Shown one piece after another: positions 26,990 to 39,641 of a stretch of 64,000 nucleotides of DNA. The stretch is taken from the NCBI RefSeq assembly GCF_001953975.1, contig NZ_MBEJ01000094.1, forward strand, positions 1 through 64,000, read 5' to 3'. The notes beneath the pieces are model-generated. The model was not told the origin of the DNA. It saw nothing but the letters and a program-made list of their open reading frames with translations, and ran no database searches. This stretch comes from Mycobacterium sp. NS-7484. Lineage in GTDB: Bacteria > Actinomycetota > Actinomycetes > Mycobacteriales > Mycobacteriaceae. A program made the translations under genes and the position numbers. How positions within the stretch are numbered: the stretch's first letter is position 1; each line of letters starts with the position of its first letter.

Positions 26990-29157
26990 CCACTACCGTG
27001 CTCGCGTATTTGCCCAGCCCGTCACAGGGCGTCTGGCATCTGGGCCCGGTGCCGATCCGCGCATACGCGCTGTGCATCATCGTCGGCATCGTCGCCGCGC
27101 TGATCATCGGCGACCGACGTTGGCAAGCGCGGGGCGGTGAAGCCGGCGTCATCTATGACATCGCCTTGTGGGCGGTGCCTTTCGGACTCGTCGGCGGCCG
27201 GCTCTATCACGTCCTGACGGACTGGCCGACCTACTTCGGTCCCGGCGGCAAGGGACTCGGCGCGGCATTCCAGGTATGGGAAGGCGGTTTGGGTATCTGG
27301 GGCGCCGTCGCGTTGGGCGGTGTCGGAGCCTGGATCGGCTGCCGAACCCGCGGTATCCCGCTGCCTGCCTTCGGCGATGCGATTGCACCTGGTATCATCC
27401 TGGCCCAGGCCATCGGCCGGCTCGGCAACTACTTCAACCAGGAGCTCTACGGCGGAGACACCACGCTGCCGTGGGGCCTGGAGATCTATCAGCGCGTCAA
27501 TGCAGCCGGCAACGTCGACTATCTCAACGGGGTTTCCACCGGTGAGGTGCTGCGGGTGGTCCATCCCACATTCCTTTACGAATTGCTGTGGAACCTCCTG
27601 GTTTTCGCTCTGCTGATCTGGGCTGACCGTAGGTTCAATCTCGGCCACGGACGGCTGTTCGCGCTCTACGTGGCCGGCTACTGTGCGGGCCGTTTCCTCG
27701 TCGAACTGATGCGCAGTGACCCGGCCACCGAATTCGCCGGGATCCGGGTCAATACCTTCACCTCGACGTTCGTTTTCATCGGCGCAATCATCTACATCAT
27801 GCTTGCCACCAAGGGTCGGGAAGACCCGGCGACCTTGGCGGGTAAGCGTGATGAAGACGAAGAGGCCGAAGCGGCGGTGGATGAGCTCGGCAAGGAGCTC
27901 GTTGCCGCGGCGGCCACCACAGGTGTCGTGGCCGCTGCGACGGTCGCCGGCCAGGACGATGACGACGAGAACGCCGAGGATGCCGACCACATGCATCCTG
28001 ACGAGGTCGGTGCCAGTGAAGACGACGGGGCCGAAGCCGCCGCCGCGATCGAACTGAAGGCGATCTCGACCGAGCCCGACGAGGACGAGTCCGCAGAGCC
28101 TGCTGATGAGGCCGGCGAGCCCGGAACTGAAGCCGAAGCCGGCGACGAGTCAGACGAGGCAGAGGAAGAAGCCGCAGAGGCCGTCGAAGACGAGACCGCT
28201 GAGGAACAGCCCGCCCCGAAGGACGGGGAGCCCGACGATCAGGACGGCGTCGATGAGCCCGCTGACGAAGCGGTCGAGGCCGAGGCCGAAGCCGTCGGCG
28301 AATCGGACGAGCCGGCCGCTGCTGGCCAGGACGCGGTCGACGAAGGTGCTGACGAGTCGGCTGACGCCGAAGCCGTCGGCGAATCGGACGAGGCAGAGGA
28401 CGAAGCAGTCGAGCCGGAGGCTGAGTCTGTAGACGCCGCTGAGGAACAGGCCGCCGAGACCGGGGAGCCCGACGAGCCGGCCGCTGCTGGGGAGGACGCG
28501 GTCGACGAAGGTGCTGACGAGTCGGCTGACGCCGAAGCCGGCGACGAGTCAGACGAGGCAGAGGACGAAGCCGCAGAGGCCGTCGAAGAACAGAACGCCG
28601 ATGAGGGCGGAGAGCCCGCTGACGAAGCGGGCGAGCCCGAAGCCGAGGCCGACGCGGAAGCTGAGACCACGTCCGCTGCCGATGCAGGTGCCGACGGGTC
28701 GGCTGAAACGGACACCGAGGACAAGTCAGACACGTCAGAGGCTGACCCCGCGGAGAACGTTGAAGTGCCCTCCGAGGATGAATCGGTCGAGGCAGAAGCC
28801 GATTCCGTCGAGGACGTAGAAGCTGGGGACCAGACAGTAATCGACGACGCTGCTGACGAGTCTGTTGCCGATGATGACGCGAATGTCATCGAGCCTGCCG
28901 TAGCAACGGACAACGACGACGAAGCCGAGCAGCCGACCGCCCAGGACACCACCGACGGGGACTCTGCTGCCCCCGAGTCGGTCGGTGAGTCGGACGATGT
29001 TGGCGGCGCTGAGGCGGCGGAGGACGAAAATCCCGCCGAAGCCGAGTCGGAATCTGATGCTGCCAGTGCCCCGTCGACGTCGACGCAAGCGCTCGATCAG
29101 CTTTCCGGTGCGGAGCGGAAAGGCCGTCTTCGTCGCTGGTTGCGTCGGAACCGCTGA
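26986..29157 (+). CDS. lgt: Prolipoprotein diacylglyceryl transferase Lgt with long acidic tail
   Basis: A 723-residue membrane enzyme that transfers diacylglycerol from phosphatidylglycerol to the lipobox cysteine of prelipoproteins. The catalytic core is the first about 280 residues with seven membrane segments; GRLGNYFNQELYGG and HPTFLYELLWN are the family signatures. After residue 285 comes a cytoplasmic tail of about 420 residues made almost only of Glu, Asp, Ala, Ser and Gly, with internal repeats, ending in a basic RKGRLRRWLRRNR. Typical Lgt has 260-300 residues, and M. tuberculosis Lgt also has an extension but a much shorter one. The TTG start overlaps the trpA stop. Confidence 0.92.
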   Translation: MTTTVLAYLPSPSQGVWHLGPVPIRAYALCIIVGIVAALIIGDRRWQARGGEAGVIYDIALWAVPFGLVGGRLYHVLTDWPTYFGPGGKGLGAAFQVWEGGLGIWGAVALGGVGAWIGCRTRGIPLPAFGDAIAPGIILAQAIGRLGNYFNQELYGGDTTLPWGLEIYQRVNAAGNVDYLNGVSTGEVLRVVHPTFLYELLWNLLVFALLIWADRRFNLGHGRLFALYVAGYCAGRFLVELMRSDPATEFAGIRVNTFTSTFVFIGAIIYIMLATKGREDPATLAGKRDEDEEAEAAVDELGKELVAAAATTGVVAAATVAGQDDDDENAEDADHMHPDEVGASEDDGAEAAAAIELKAISTEPDEDESAEPADEAGEPGTEAEAGDESDEAEEEAAEAVEDETAEEQPAPKDGEPDDQDGVDEPADEAVEAEAEAVGESDEPAAAGQDAVDEGADESADAEAVGESDEAEDEAVEPEAESVDAAEEQAAETGEPDEPAAAGEDAVDEGADESADAEAGDESDEAEDEAAEAVEEQNADEGGEPADEAGEPEAEADAEAETTSAADAGADGSAETDTEDKSDTSEADPAENVEVPSEDESVEAEADSVEDVEAGDQTVIDDAADESVADDDANVIEPAVATDNDDEAEQPTAQDTTDGDSAAPESVGESDDVGGAEAAEDENPAEAESESDAASAPSTSTQALDQLSGAERKGRLRRWLRRNR
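28306..28540 (+). repeat. Tandem duplication within the lgt acidic tail
   Basis: Two 70-bp copies (28306-28375 and 28471-28540) differ at only two adjacent bases. They are 165 bp apart, so the unit is 55 codons; the DNA between is degenerate repeat. Shorter related pieces occur upstream near 28131 and 28285. The repeats keep frame and the acidic character. Confidence 0.85.
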
Positions 29158-29742
29158 GCGGATCCCAAAGCAGCGTTTCCCGCCCGCGCGCGTGGCGTCA
29201 GAACACCTGCCGACTTGCCCGACTACAAGCGACTTTTCAGCGACAATCGCCGCATAGGCACCAGAGGCATCGTTGGTCACACGTCCAATGAATACTTGCG
29301 CCTCTCAAGCCTCATCAAGCTCACGTGTCACGAAAACTGACTTGTCCAGCTGCCAGCGACGGTGTCGCTAGCATGCGGGCAATGGACAGATGATGTCCAT
29401 GAGGCACGTGGTGTAGGAGTGTCAAAATCGCCGAGCGACAATGGGTTAGATGAGGCGCATTGCCACTGGTGTGGCGTTTGTCGCTGAGAAGTCGCTGATA
29501 GGCGGGCACATCGGCTACTGCCCCGAAATTTGTGACTGATGTGACCTGAATGAGTCGGTACGGCGCCAGGAGTCCTTTACGGCTCAGCCCCGACGCGCTC
29601 ATCACACCGAATCGCGCGCACAACGGATCGGGCCAACGCGGCGTCCCCACACGTGAGACCCGCCCGAAGCTGGACGCAAGACGCCGGCTTCGCAGCTTTA
29701 TTCCGTCGTCGGTCAGAATCGGGTCTCTGGCATCCTGGCTGT
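29158..29742. other. Intergenic gap of 585 bp with decayed coding remnants
   Basis: No complete gene is supported between lgt and the TM2 gene. The stretch is less GC-rich than its surroundings and contains two inverted related fragments (separate entry) and nested inverted repeats: AGCGACAA (29434-29441) with TTGTCGCT (29478-29485), enclosing GCCAC/GTGGC (29462-29475). It looks like decayed accessory DNA. Confidence 0.5.
29204..29520. repeat. Inverted pair of related coding fragments
   Basis: The left arm (29204-29251) and the reverse complement of the right arm (29473-29520) match at 38 of 48 positions; the innermost 23 bp match at 21. Similarity continues inward across a 6-nt gap. Both arms read as related peptides: VAEKSLVVGQVGRC on the minus strand at left and VAEKSLIGGHIGYC on the plus strand at right. 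The substitutions are mostly conservative, so both descend from a coding sequence. Confidence 0.65.
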
Positions 29743-30153
29743 ATGACTGATCCGTCCGAGTCCACGAACTCGTCGGACACCCCGTCGTCGGCAGATTTTC
29801 CGCCACCGCCGGGATATCCGTCGCCGCCCGGTTTCCCGCCGCCCGGGTATCCGCCATATGCGCCCGCCTACGGGGATCCGAGCGCGCCGTACGGTCGTCA
29901 CCCGATCACCGGCGAGCCGTTCTCCGACAAGTCCAAGGTGATTGCCGGCTTGTTGCAGTTGCTCGGTCTGTTCGGTCTGGTCGGCATCGGACGCATCTAC
30001 ATCGGCCAGACCGGGTTCGGTGTCGCCCAGTTGATCGTGGGGCTGGTCACCTGCGGCATCGGTGCGTTCATCTGGGGAATCATCGATGCCGTCCTGATTC
30101 TGACCGACAAGGTGCGCGATCCACTCGGGCGTCCGTTGCGCGATGGAACCTAG
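29743..30153 (+). CDS. TM2-domain membrane protein with Pro/Tyr-rich N-terminus
   Basis: A 136-residue membrane protein. The first about 65 residues are rich in Pro, Gly and Tyr (PPPPGYPSPPGFPPPGYPP), typical of disordered mycobacterial N-termini. From about residue 66 a TM2 domain follows: two helices joined by a turn with GLFGLVGIGRIYIGQTGFGVAQL and GAFIWGIIDAVLIL. It occupies the place of Rv1615. The function is unknown. ATG at 29743 was chosen as the start of the disordered region. It overlaps the next gene by 11 bp. Confidence 0.82.
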   Translation: MTDPSESTNSSDTPSSADFPPPPGYPSPPGFPPPGYPPYAPAYGDPSAPYGRHPITGEPFSDKSKVIAGLLQLLGLFGLVGIGRIYIGQTGFGVAQLIVGLVTCGIGAFIWGIIDAVLILTDKVRDPLGRPLRDGT

Positions 30154-30553
30154 CCGTCCTAGCGGAACGGCCGGCCGGTACGGGCTGTGGGCCGGAGGTG
30201 CATTGGGCGTCGGTGCACTGACCTACATCGGTATCGCCGACCCGCATCGTCCCGGATTTCTGTTTCCCGGTTGCGTGTTCAAAGCGCTCACCGGCTGGGA
30301 TTGTCCGGCTTGTGGTGGCCTGCGGATGACGCATGACGTATTGCACGGCGACCTTGGTGCGGCCGTCGTCGACAACGTGTTCGCATTGGTCGGTCTGCCC
30401 ATGCTGGCGGTGTGGCTGTTGGTGCGATGGCGGCGGGGGGAAACCCTCTTTCCGGTGCCGGCGGTCGTGACGATCGCGGTGGCGCTGCTGGCCTGGACCG
30501 TGGTGCGAAACCTGCCGAGCTTCCCGTTGGTGCCGACGTTGAGCACTCCGTAG
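30143..30553 (+). CDS. DUF2752 membrane protein
   Basis: A 136-residue protein with three hydrophobic helices and the DUF2752 signature CPACGGLRMTHDVLHGD at about residues 53-69, preceded by FPGCVFKALTGWD. The paired cysteines and the histidines could bind metal or be redox active, but nothing is established. The ATG lies 11 bp inside the TM2 gene, so the two proteins are made together and may form a complex, as their conserved pairing (Rv1615-Rv1616) suggests. Confidence 0.8.
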   Translation: MEPSRPSGTAGRYGLWAGGALGVGALTYIGIADPHRPGFLFPGCVFKALTGWDCPACGGLRMTHDVLHGDLGAAVVDNVFALVGLPMLAVWLLVRWRRGETLFPVPAVVTIAVALLAWTVVRNLPSFPLVPTLSTP

Positions 30554-30567
30554 TAGCCGACCTGCGC

Positions 30568-30576
30568 TGATACACT
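30568..30576 (+). promoter_or_regulatory. Candidate extended -10 of gltB
   Basis: TGATACACT is an extended -10 (TGn plus TACACT), 62 nt before the chosen gltB start. No convincing -35 is present, as is common with extended -10 promoters. Confidence 0.45.
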
Positions 30577-30638
30577 GAAAATTCGGGCCGGTGCAGTCCC
30601 GGGACCAGGATGTTCCGGACGTGCGGAGGTGCGATCCA

Positions 30639-35196
<4,558 letters not shown>

Positions 35197-35204
<8 letters not shown>

Positions 35205-36699
35205 TCCGACCGGATTTCTTCGTGTGCCCAAGATCGAGGCGGCCAAGCGGCCGGTCGAGGAACGGGTGGGGGACTGGCGCGAGGTGTACGAGCGTGAAGA
35301 TCCCAACGAGCGGGCCGGCGAAGTCTCGCAACAGGCACGTCGCTGTATGGACTGCGGTATCCCGTTCTGCCACTCCGGCAAGGCGGGCTGCCCGTTGGGC
35401 AACCTGATCCCGGAGTGGAACGATCTCGTGCGACGCGGTCGCTGGGATGCCGCCAGCGATCGACTCCACGCCACCAACAATTTTCCCGAGTTCACCGGAC
35501 GGCTGTGTCCGGCGCCATGTGAGGCAGCCTGCGTGCTGTCCATCGCCGAGGACCAGACCGGCGGCAGCGTCACGATCAAGCGCATCGAACAGACCATCGC
35601 CGACCACGCCTGGTTGAACGGCAGCGTCGAACCGCAGCCGGCGGCGATCTCCACCGGGAAGAGTGTGGCGGTGGTCGGTTCGGGTCCGGCGGGTTTGGCT
35701 GCGGCACAACAACTCACCCGGGCCGGCCACGAGGTCACCGTTTACGAACGCGACAACCGCATCGGCGGTCTGCTGCGGTACGGCATCCCCGAGTACAAGC
35801 TCGAGAAGTCGGTCCTCAATCAGCGGCTGGCCCAGATGCGGGCCGAGGGCACTCGGTTTGTCACCGAATGCGAGGTGGGGGTCGACCTCACCGTCGAGCA
35901 GCTGCGTCAGCGCCACCAGGCGGTGGTTCTCGCCGTCGGTGCCCTGCGCGGACGTGACAACCCGGTGCCCGGGCGGGAACTCGACGGTGTGCATCTGGCC
36001 ATGGAGCACTTGGTGCCGGCCAACCGGGAGTGCGAGGGCGACGGGATGTCACCGATCTCGGCAGCGGGCAAGCATGTGGTCATCATCGGCGGCGGTGACA
36101 CCGGTGCCGACTGCTTGGGAACGGCGCACCGTCAGGGCGCGGCCTCGGTGACCCAGCTGGACTACAACGCCGAGCCGCCGGAGACCCGCGATGACACCCT
36201 GTCGCCGTGGCCGACGTGGCCGCTGGTGCTGCGTACCTCGCCGGCGCACGCCGAGGGCGGGGCTCGCCGATTCGAGGTGGCCGTGCAACGGTTCATCGGC
36301 GACGACAGCGGTCATGTGCACGCCATCGAGATCGCCGAGGTCCGGGTGACCCGCGATGCCCTGGGGCGCCGCGAGATCACCCCGGTGGGCGAATCGCTGC
36401 AGATCCCGTGCGACCTGGCTTTGCTGGCCATCGGGTTCGAAGGGGTCGAGCACATGGCGCTGCTCGACGGGCTCAACCTGACGCTGAGCCCCCGTGGCAC
36501 CGTGTCGTGCGGTTCGGACTGGCAGACCGACGCGCCGGGAGTCTTCGTCTGCGGCGACGCGCACCGTGGCGCCTCGCTGGTGGTGTGGGCCATTGCGGAG
36601 GGCCGCAGCGCGGCCCACGCGGTGGACGCTTACCTCATGGGCGAGTCGGATCTGCCCACGCCGGTTCGGCCCAACGCACTGCCTCTGTCAGTCGTCTGA
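35197..36699 (+). CDS. gltD: Glutamate synthase small subunit GltD
   Basis: The FAD- and NADPH-binding subunit that feeds electrons through two 4Fe-4S clusters to GltB. It has 500 residues. The N-terminal cluster region has Cys50, Cys53, Cys58 and Cys65 (CMDCGIPFCHSGKAGC) and a second set in RLCPAPCEAAC. The FAD motif is VVGSGPAGLAAAQQL, and IIGGGDTGADCLG is the NADPH motif. GTG at 35197 lies within the end of gltB, indicating coupling. The gene ends 27 bp before pyk. Confidence 0.95.
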
Positions 36700-36712
36700 A
36701 TCGATCAACGAC

Positions 36713-36718
36713 TATGCT
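36713..36718 (+). promoter_or_regulatory. Candidate -10 of pyk
   Basis: TATGCT ends 8 nt before the GTG of pyk, so the transcript may be leaderless. No Shine-Dalgarno is visible before the GTG. Confidence 0.4.
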
Positions 36719-36726
36719 GACATGAC

Positions 36727-38145
36727 GTGAGCAGACGCGGAAAGATCGTTTGTACGCTTGGCCCGGCGACCAGCACGGATGACACCGTGCGGGCCCTGGT
36801 CGAGGCAGGCATGGACGTGGCCAGGCTGAATTTCAGCCATGGCGACTACACCGACCACGAGGCCGCCTACAAGCGCGTCCGCGCGGCATCGGATGCCACC
36901 GGCCACGCCGTCGGCGTCCTCGCGGATCTGCAGGGTCCCAAGATTCGGCTGGGTCGCTTTGCCGAGGGGCCGACGTATTGGGCCACCGGTGAAACCGTGC
37001 GGATCACCGTCGACGAGTGCGAAGGCAACCACGATCGGGTATCGACCACCTACAAGCGGCTGGCCGAGGATGCCCGGGTCGGGGACCGGGTGCTGGTCGA
37101 CGACGGCAACGTCGGCCTGGTGGTCGAGCAGATCGACGGCAACGACGTGGTCTGCACGGTCACCGAGGGCGGTCCGGTCAGCAACAACAAGGGCATGTCA
37201 CTGCCCGGCATGAACGTGACGGCACCGGCGCTGTCGGAGAAGGATGTCGAGGATCTGGAGTTCGCGCTCCGTCTCGGTGTGGACCTGGTCGCGTTGTCCT
37301 TCGTGCGGTCACCGGCCGACATCGAACTCGTGCACGAGGTGATGGACCGGGTGGGCCGTCGCGTGCCGGTGATCGCGAAGCTGGAGAAGCCCGAGGCAGT
37401 CGAGAATCTCGAGGCGATCGTGCTGGCCTTCGATGCGATCATGGTGGCCCGTGGCGATCTCGGGGTCGAGCTGCCGCTGGAGGAAGTGCCGCTGGTCCAA
37501 AAGCGTGCCATCCAAATGGCAAGGGAGAACGCCAAACCCGTCATCGTCGCCACCCAGATGCTGGAGTCGATGATCGACAGTTCGCGTCCCACCCGCGCGG
37601 AAGCCTCCGACGTCGCCAACGCCGTTCTCGACGGGGCGGATGCGGTGATGCTGTCGGGGGAGACCTCGGTCGGCAAGTATCCGCTGGAGGCCGTCAAGAC
37701 GATGGCCCGCATCATCAAGGCGGTCGAGGACAACTCGGTGAGTGTGCCGCCGTTGACCCACACTCCCCGTACGAAGCGCGGCGTGATCTCCTACGCGGCC
37801 CGCGACATCGGTGAGCGTCTCGACGCCAAGGCACTGGTGGCGTTCACCCAGTCCGGGGACACGGTGCGCCGCCTGGCCCGGTTGCACACCCCGCTTCCGG
37901 TGCTGGCCTTCACCGCACTGCCCGAGGTGCGCAGCCAGCTGGCCCTGACCTGGGGCACCGAGACGTTCATCGTGCCCCAGATGAGGGGCACCGACGACAT
38001 GATCCGGCAGGTCGACAAGTCGCTGCTGGACCTCGGCCGCTACAAGCGCGGTGAACTCGTGGTCATCGTCGCGGGCGCTCCGCCGGGCACAGTAGGCTCC
38101 ACGAATCTGATCCACGTGCACCGCATCGGCGAGGATGACGTGTAG
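36727..38145 (+). CDS. pyk: Pyruvate kinase
   Basis: Converts phosphoenolpyruvate and ADP to pyruvate and ATP. It has 472 residues, the normal bacterial length. The N-terminus RGKIVCTLGPAT, the active-site block AIMVARGDLGVELPLEEVP and TRAEASDVANAVLDGADAVMLSGE are diagnostic; GKYPLEAV and a C-terminal allosteric domain follow. GTG at 36727 is the only reasonable start, because the protein begins directly with the conserved barrel strand. The gene is downstream of gltD by 27 bp but has its own -10. Confidence 0.95.
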   Translation: MSRRGKIVCTLGPATSTDDTVRALVEAGMDVARLNFSHGDYTDHEAAYKRVRAASDATGHAVGVLADLQGPKIRLGRFAEGPTYWATGETVRITVDECEGNHDRVSTTYKRLAEDARVGDRVLVDDGNVGLVVEQIDGNDVVCTVTEGGPVSNNKGMSLPGMNVTAPALSEKDVEDLEFALRLGVDLVALSFVRSPADIELVHEVMDRVGRRVPVIAKLEKPEAVENLEAIVLAFDAIMVARGDLGVELPLEEVPLVQKRAIQMARENAKPVIVATQMLESMIDSSRPTRAEASDVANAVLDGADAVMLSGETSVGKYPLEAVKTMARIIKAVEDNSVSVPPLTHTPRTKRGVISYAARDIGERLDAKALVAFTQSGDTVRRLARLHTPLPVLAFTALPEVRSQLALTWGTETFIVPQMRGTDDMIRQVDKSLLDLGRYKRGELVVIVAGAPPGTVGSTNLIHVHRIGEDDV

Positions 38146-38197
38146 CGGTCCGGAGGGGTCTTTATCCGTCGACGGCCGACATCTCGAAAGGGCTCCT

Positions 38198-39070
38198 GTG
38201 ACACCTTCGGATTTCGAGGAGCTGCTGGCTGTTCTCGACCTCAACCGCATCGACGACGATCTGTTCATCGGCTCGCATCCGAGCAAGAACCCGGTCCGCA
38301 CCTTCGGTGGGCAGATGGTCGCCCAGGCGTTCGTCGCCGGTGGCCGCACGTTGGAGCACAAGCTCGCGCCGAGCGCGCTGAACGCCCATTTCATCGCCGG
38401 CGGTGACCCGGAGAAGGATCTGGAATTCCACATCGTGCGGCTGCGTGACGAGCGCCGGTTCGCCAACCGCCGGGTGGATGTGATGCAGGACGGCAACCTG
38501 CTGACCACCGTGATGATCTCCTACATGAACGCCGGCCGCGGGTTGGAACACAGCGTCCCGGCGCCCGAGGTTCCGCATCCGGACACGCTGCCCAAGATCG
38601 ACGAGCTGCTGCGCGGCTACGAGAAGACCGTGCCGCTGTTCGTCGAGGCGCTGCGGCCGATCGAATGGCGCTACACCAACGATCCCGCCTGGATCATGCG
38701 GGACAAGGGCGGCAAGCTCGACCACAACCGGGTCTGGCTCAAGACCGAAGGCGTCATGCCCAGCGATCCGGTGCTGCACGGTGCGGCGCTGGTGTATTCG
38801 TCGGACACCACGATCCTCGACCCGATCATCACCACCCACGGGTTGTCGTGGGGACACGACCGGATCTTCGCGGTGACGATGAATCACTCGGTGTGGTTTC
38901 ACCGGCCGATCAAATTCGACGAATGGGTGTTGTACTCGACGACCTCCCCCGTGGCCGCAGAGTCTCGCGGTCTGAGCACCGGGCATTTCTTCGACGTGTC
39001 GGGGCGCCTGTTGGCGACGGTGGTGCAGGAGGGAATCGTCAAGTATTTTCCGGGCCCCGCCACGTCATGA
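38198..39070 (+). CDS. tesB: Acyl-CoA thioesterase II TesB
   Basis: A double hot-dog thioesterase that cleaves acyl-CoA to free acid and CoA. It has 290 residues. RTFGGQMVAQAFVAGGRT near residue 30, RRVDVMQDGN and the second-fold blocks HGLSWGHDRIFAVTMNHSVWFHRP and FDEWVLYSTTSP match the TesB family (Rv1618 position). GTG at 38198 was chosen because the hot-dog fold starts a few residues later; the 53 nt after pyk are then non-coding. It is convergent with the DUF4190 gene, 6 bp away. Confidence 0.92.
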   Translation: MTPSDFEELLAVLDLNRIDDDLFIGSHPSKNPVRTFGGQMVAQAFVAGGRTLEHKLAPSALNAHFIAGGDPEKDLEFHIVRLRDERRFANRRVDVMQDGNLLTTVMISYMNAGRGLEHSVPAPEVPHPDTLPKIDELLRGYEKTVPLFVEALRPIEWRYTNDPAWIMRDKGGKLDHNRVWLKTEGVMPSDPVLHGAALVYSSDTTILDPIITTHGLSWGHDRIFAVTMNHSVWFHRPIKFDEWVLYSTTSPVAAESRGLSTGHFFDVSGRLLATVVQEGIVKYFPGPATS

Positions 39071-39076
39071 GCGGGC

Positions 39077-39631
39077 TCAGCGGGTCGGGGTCGGCGTGAC
39101 GCCGAAGGTGTCCTCGACCCGCCGCTCGAACTCGTCTTCGCACATCTGCTGGGCCTGGGTGTCCTCACCGGCCTGCTGGAGGCACTCGATGTAGTCGCTA
39201 CCTCCGACCTCGTCGAACCATCGTTGCCCGAAGTACACCCAGATACCGACGAACACCAGCGACAGCACGCAGGCGATGGCGCCGAGAACGATTCCGGAGA
39301 CGGCCACCCCGCTGTTGGTGGCTTCTCCGCGCCGGCAGCGGCCGCGACCGAGGAATCCGAGGATCACCGCGGTGATACCGAACATCAGACCACCGATGAC
39401 CGACCACACCAGCACCAGGGCGATCACCGCGACGATGAGTGCGGCAATCCCGAGCCCGTTGGCCGGCCTCCGAGGGCCCGGCGGCATCGGATAGGCGCCG
39501 TATGGGACCGGGGACGGATAACCCGCGGGGTAGGGCCCCGGGGGCGCTCCGTACGGGTACGCCGGCGTCGGGGCCGGCCCACTGGGCGGTGGCTCGTCAG
39601 ACCCGGGCGGGGTGGCTCGCTCGTCGGTCAT
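39077..39631 (-). CDS. DUF4190-type membrane protein with Pro-rich N-terminus
   Basis: A 184-residue protein. Residues 1-62 are Pro-, Gly- and Tyr-rich (YPYGAPPGPYPAGYP type), and a DUF4190-like pair of membrane helices follows (about 65-95 and 110-135) with NGLGIAALIVAV and the short linker GRGRCRRGEATNSG. The C-terminal extracytoplasmic part carries two cysteines (YIECLQQAGED and QQMCEDEF) that could form a disulfide. It starts 10 bp after cydC on the same strand, so it is probably the last gene of the cyd operon. The function is unknown. Confidence 0.78.
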   Translation of the reverse strand: MTDERATPPGSDEPPPSGPAPTPAYPYGAPPGPYPAGYPSPVPYGAYPMPPGPRRPANGLGIAALIVAVIALVLVWSVIGGLMFGITAVILGFLGRGRCRRGEATNSGVAVSGIVLGAIACVLSLVFVGIWVYFGQRWFDEVGGSDYIECLQQAGEDTQAQQMCEDEFERRVEDTFGVTPTPTR

Positions 39632-39641
39632 GCCTGCGAGG

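Noticed and set aside
29330..29360. Possible insertion-sequence end (TGTCACGAAAACTGACTTGTCC)-like stretch
   Set aside because: No inverted partner copy, no target duplication and no transposase remnant could be identified.
29321..29857. 178-codon minus-strand open frame in the gap after lgt
   Set aside because: It overlaps the TM2 gene, has no motif, and conflicts with the plus-strand remnant seen at 29450-29553.
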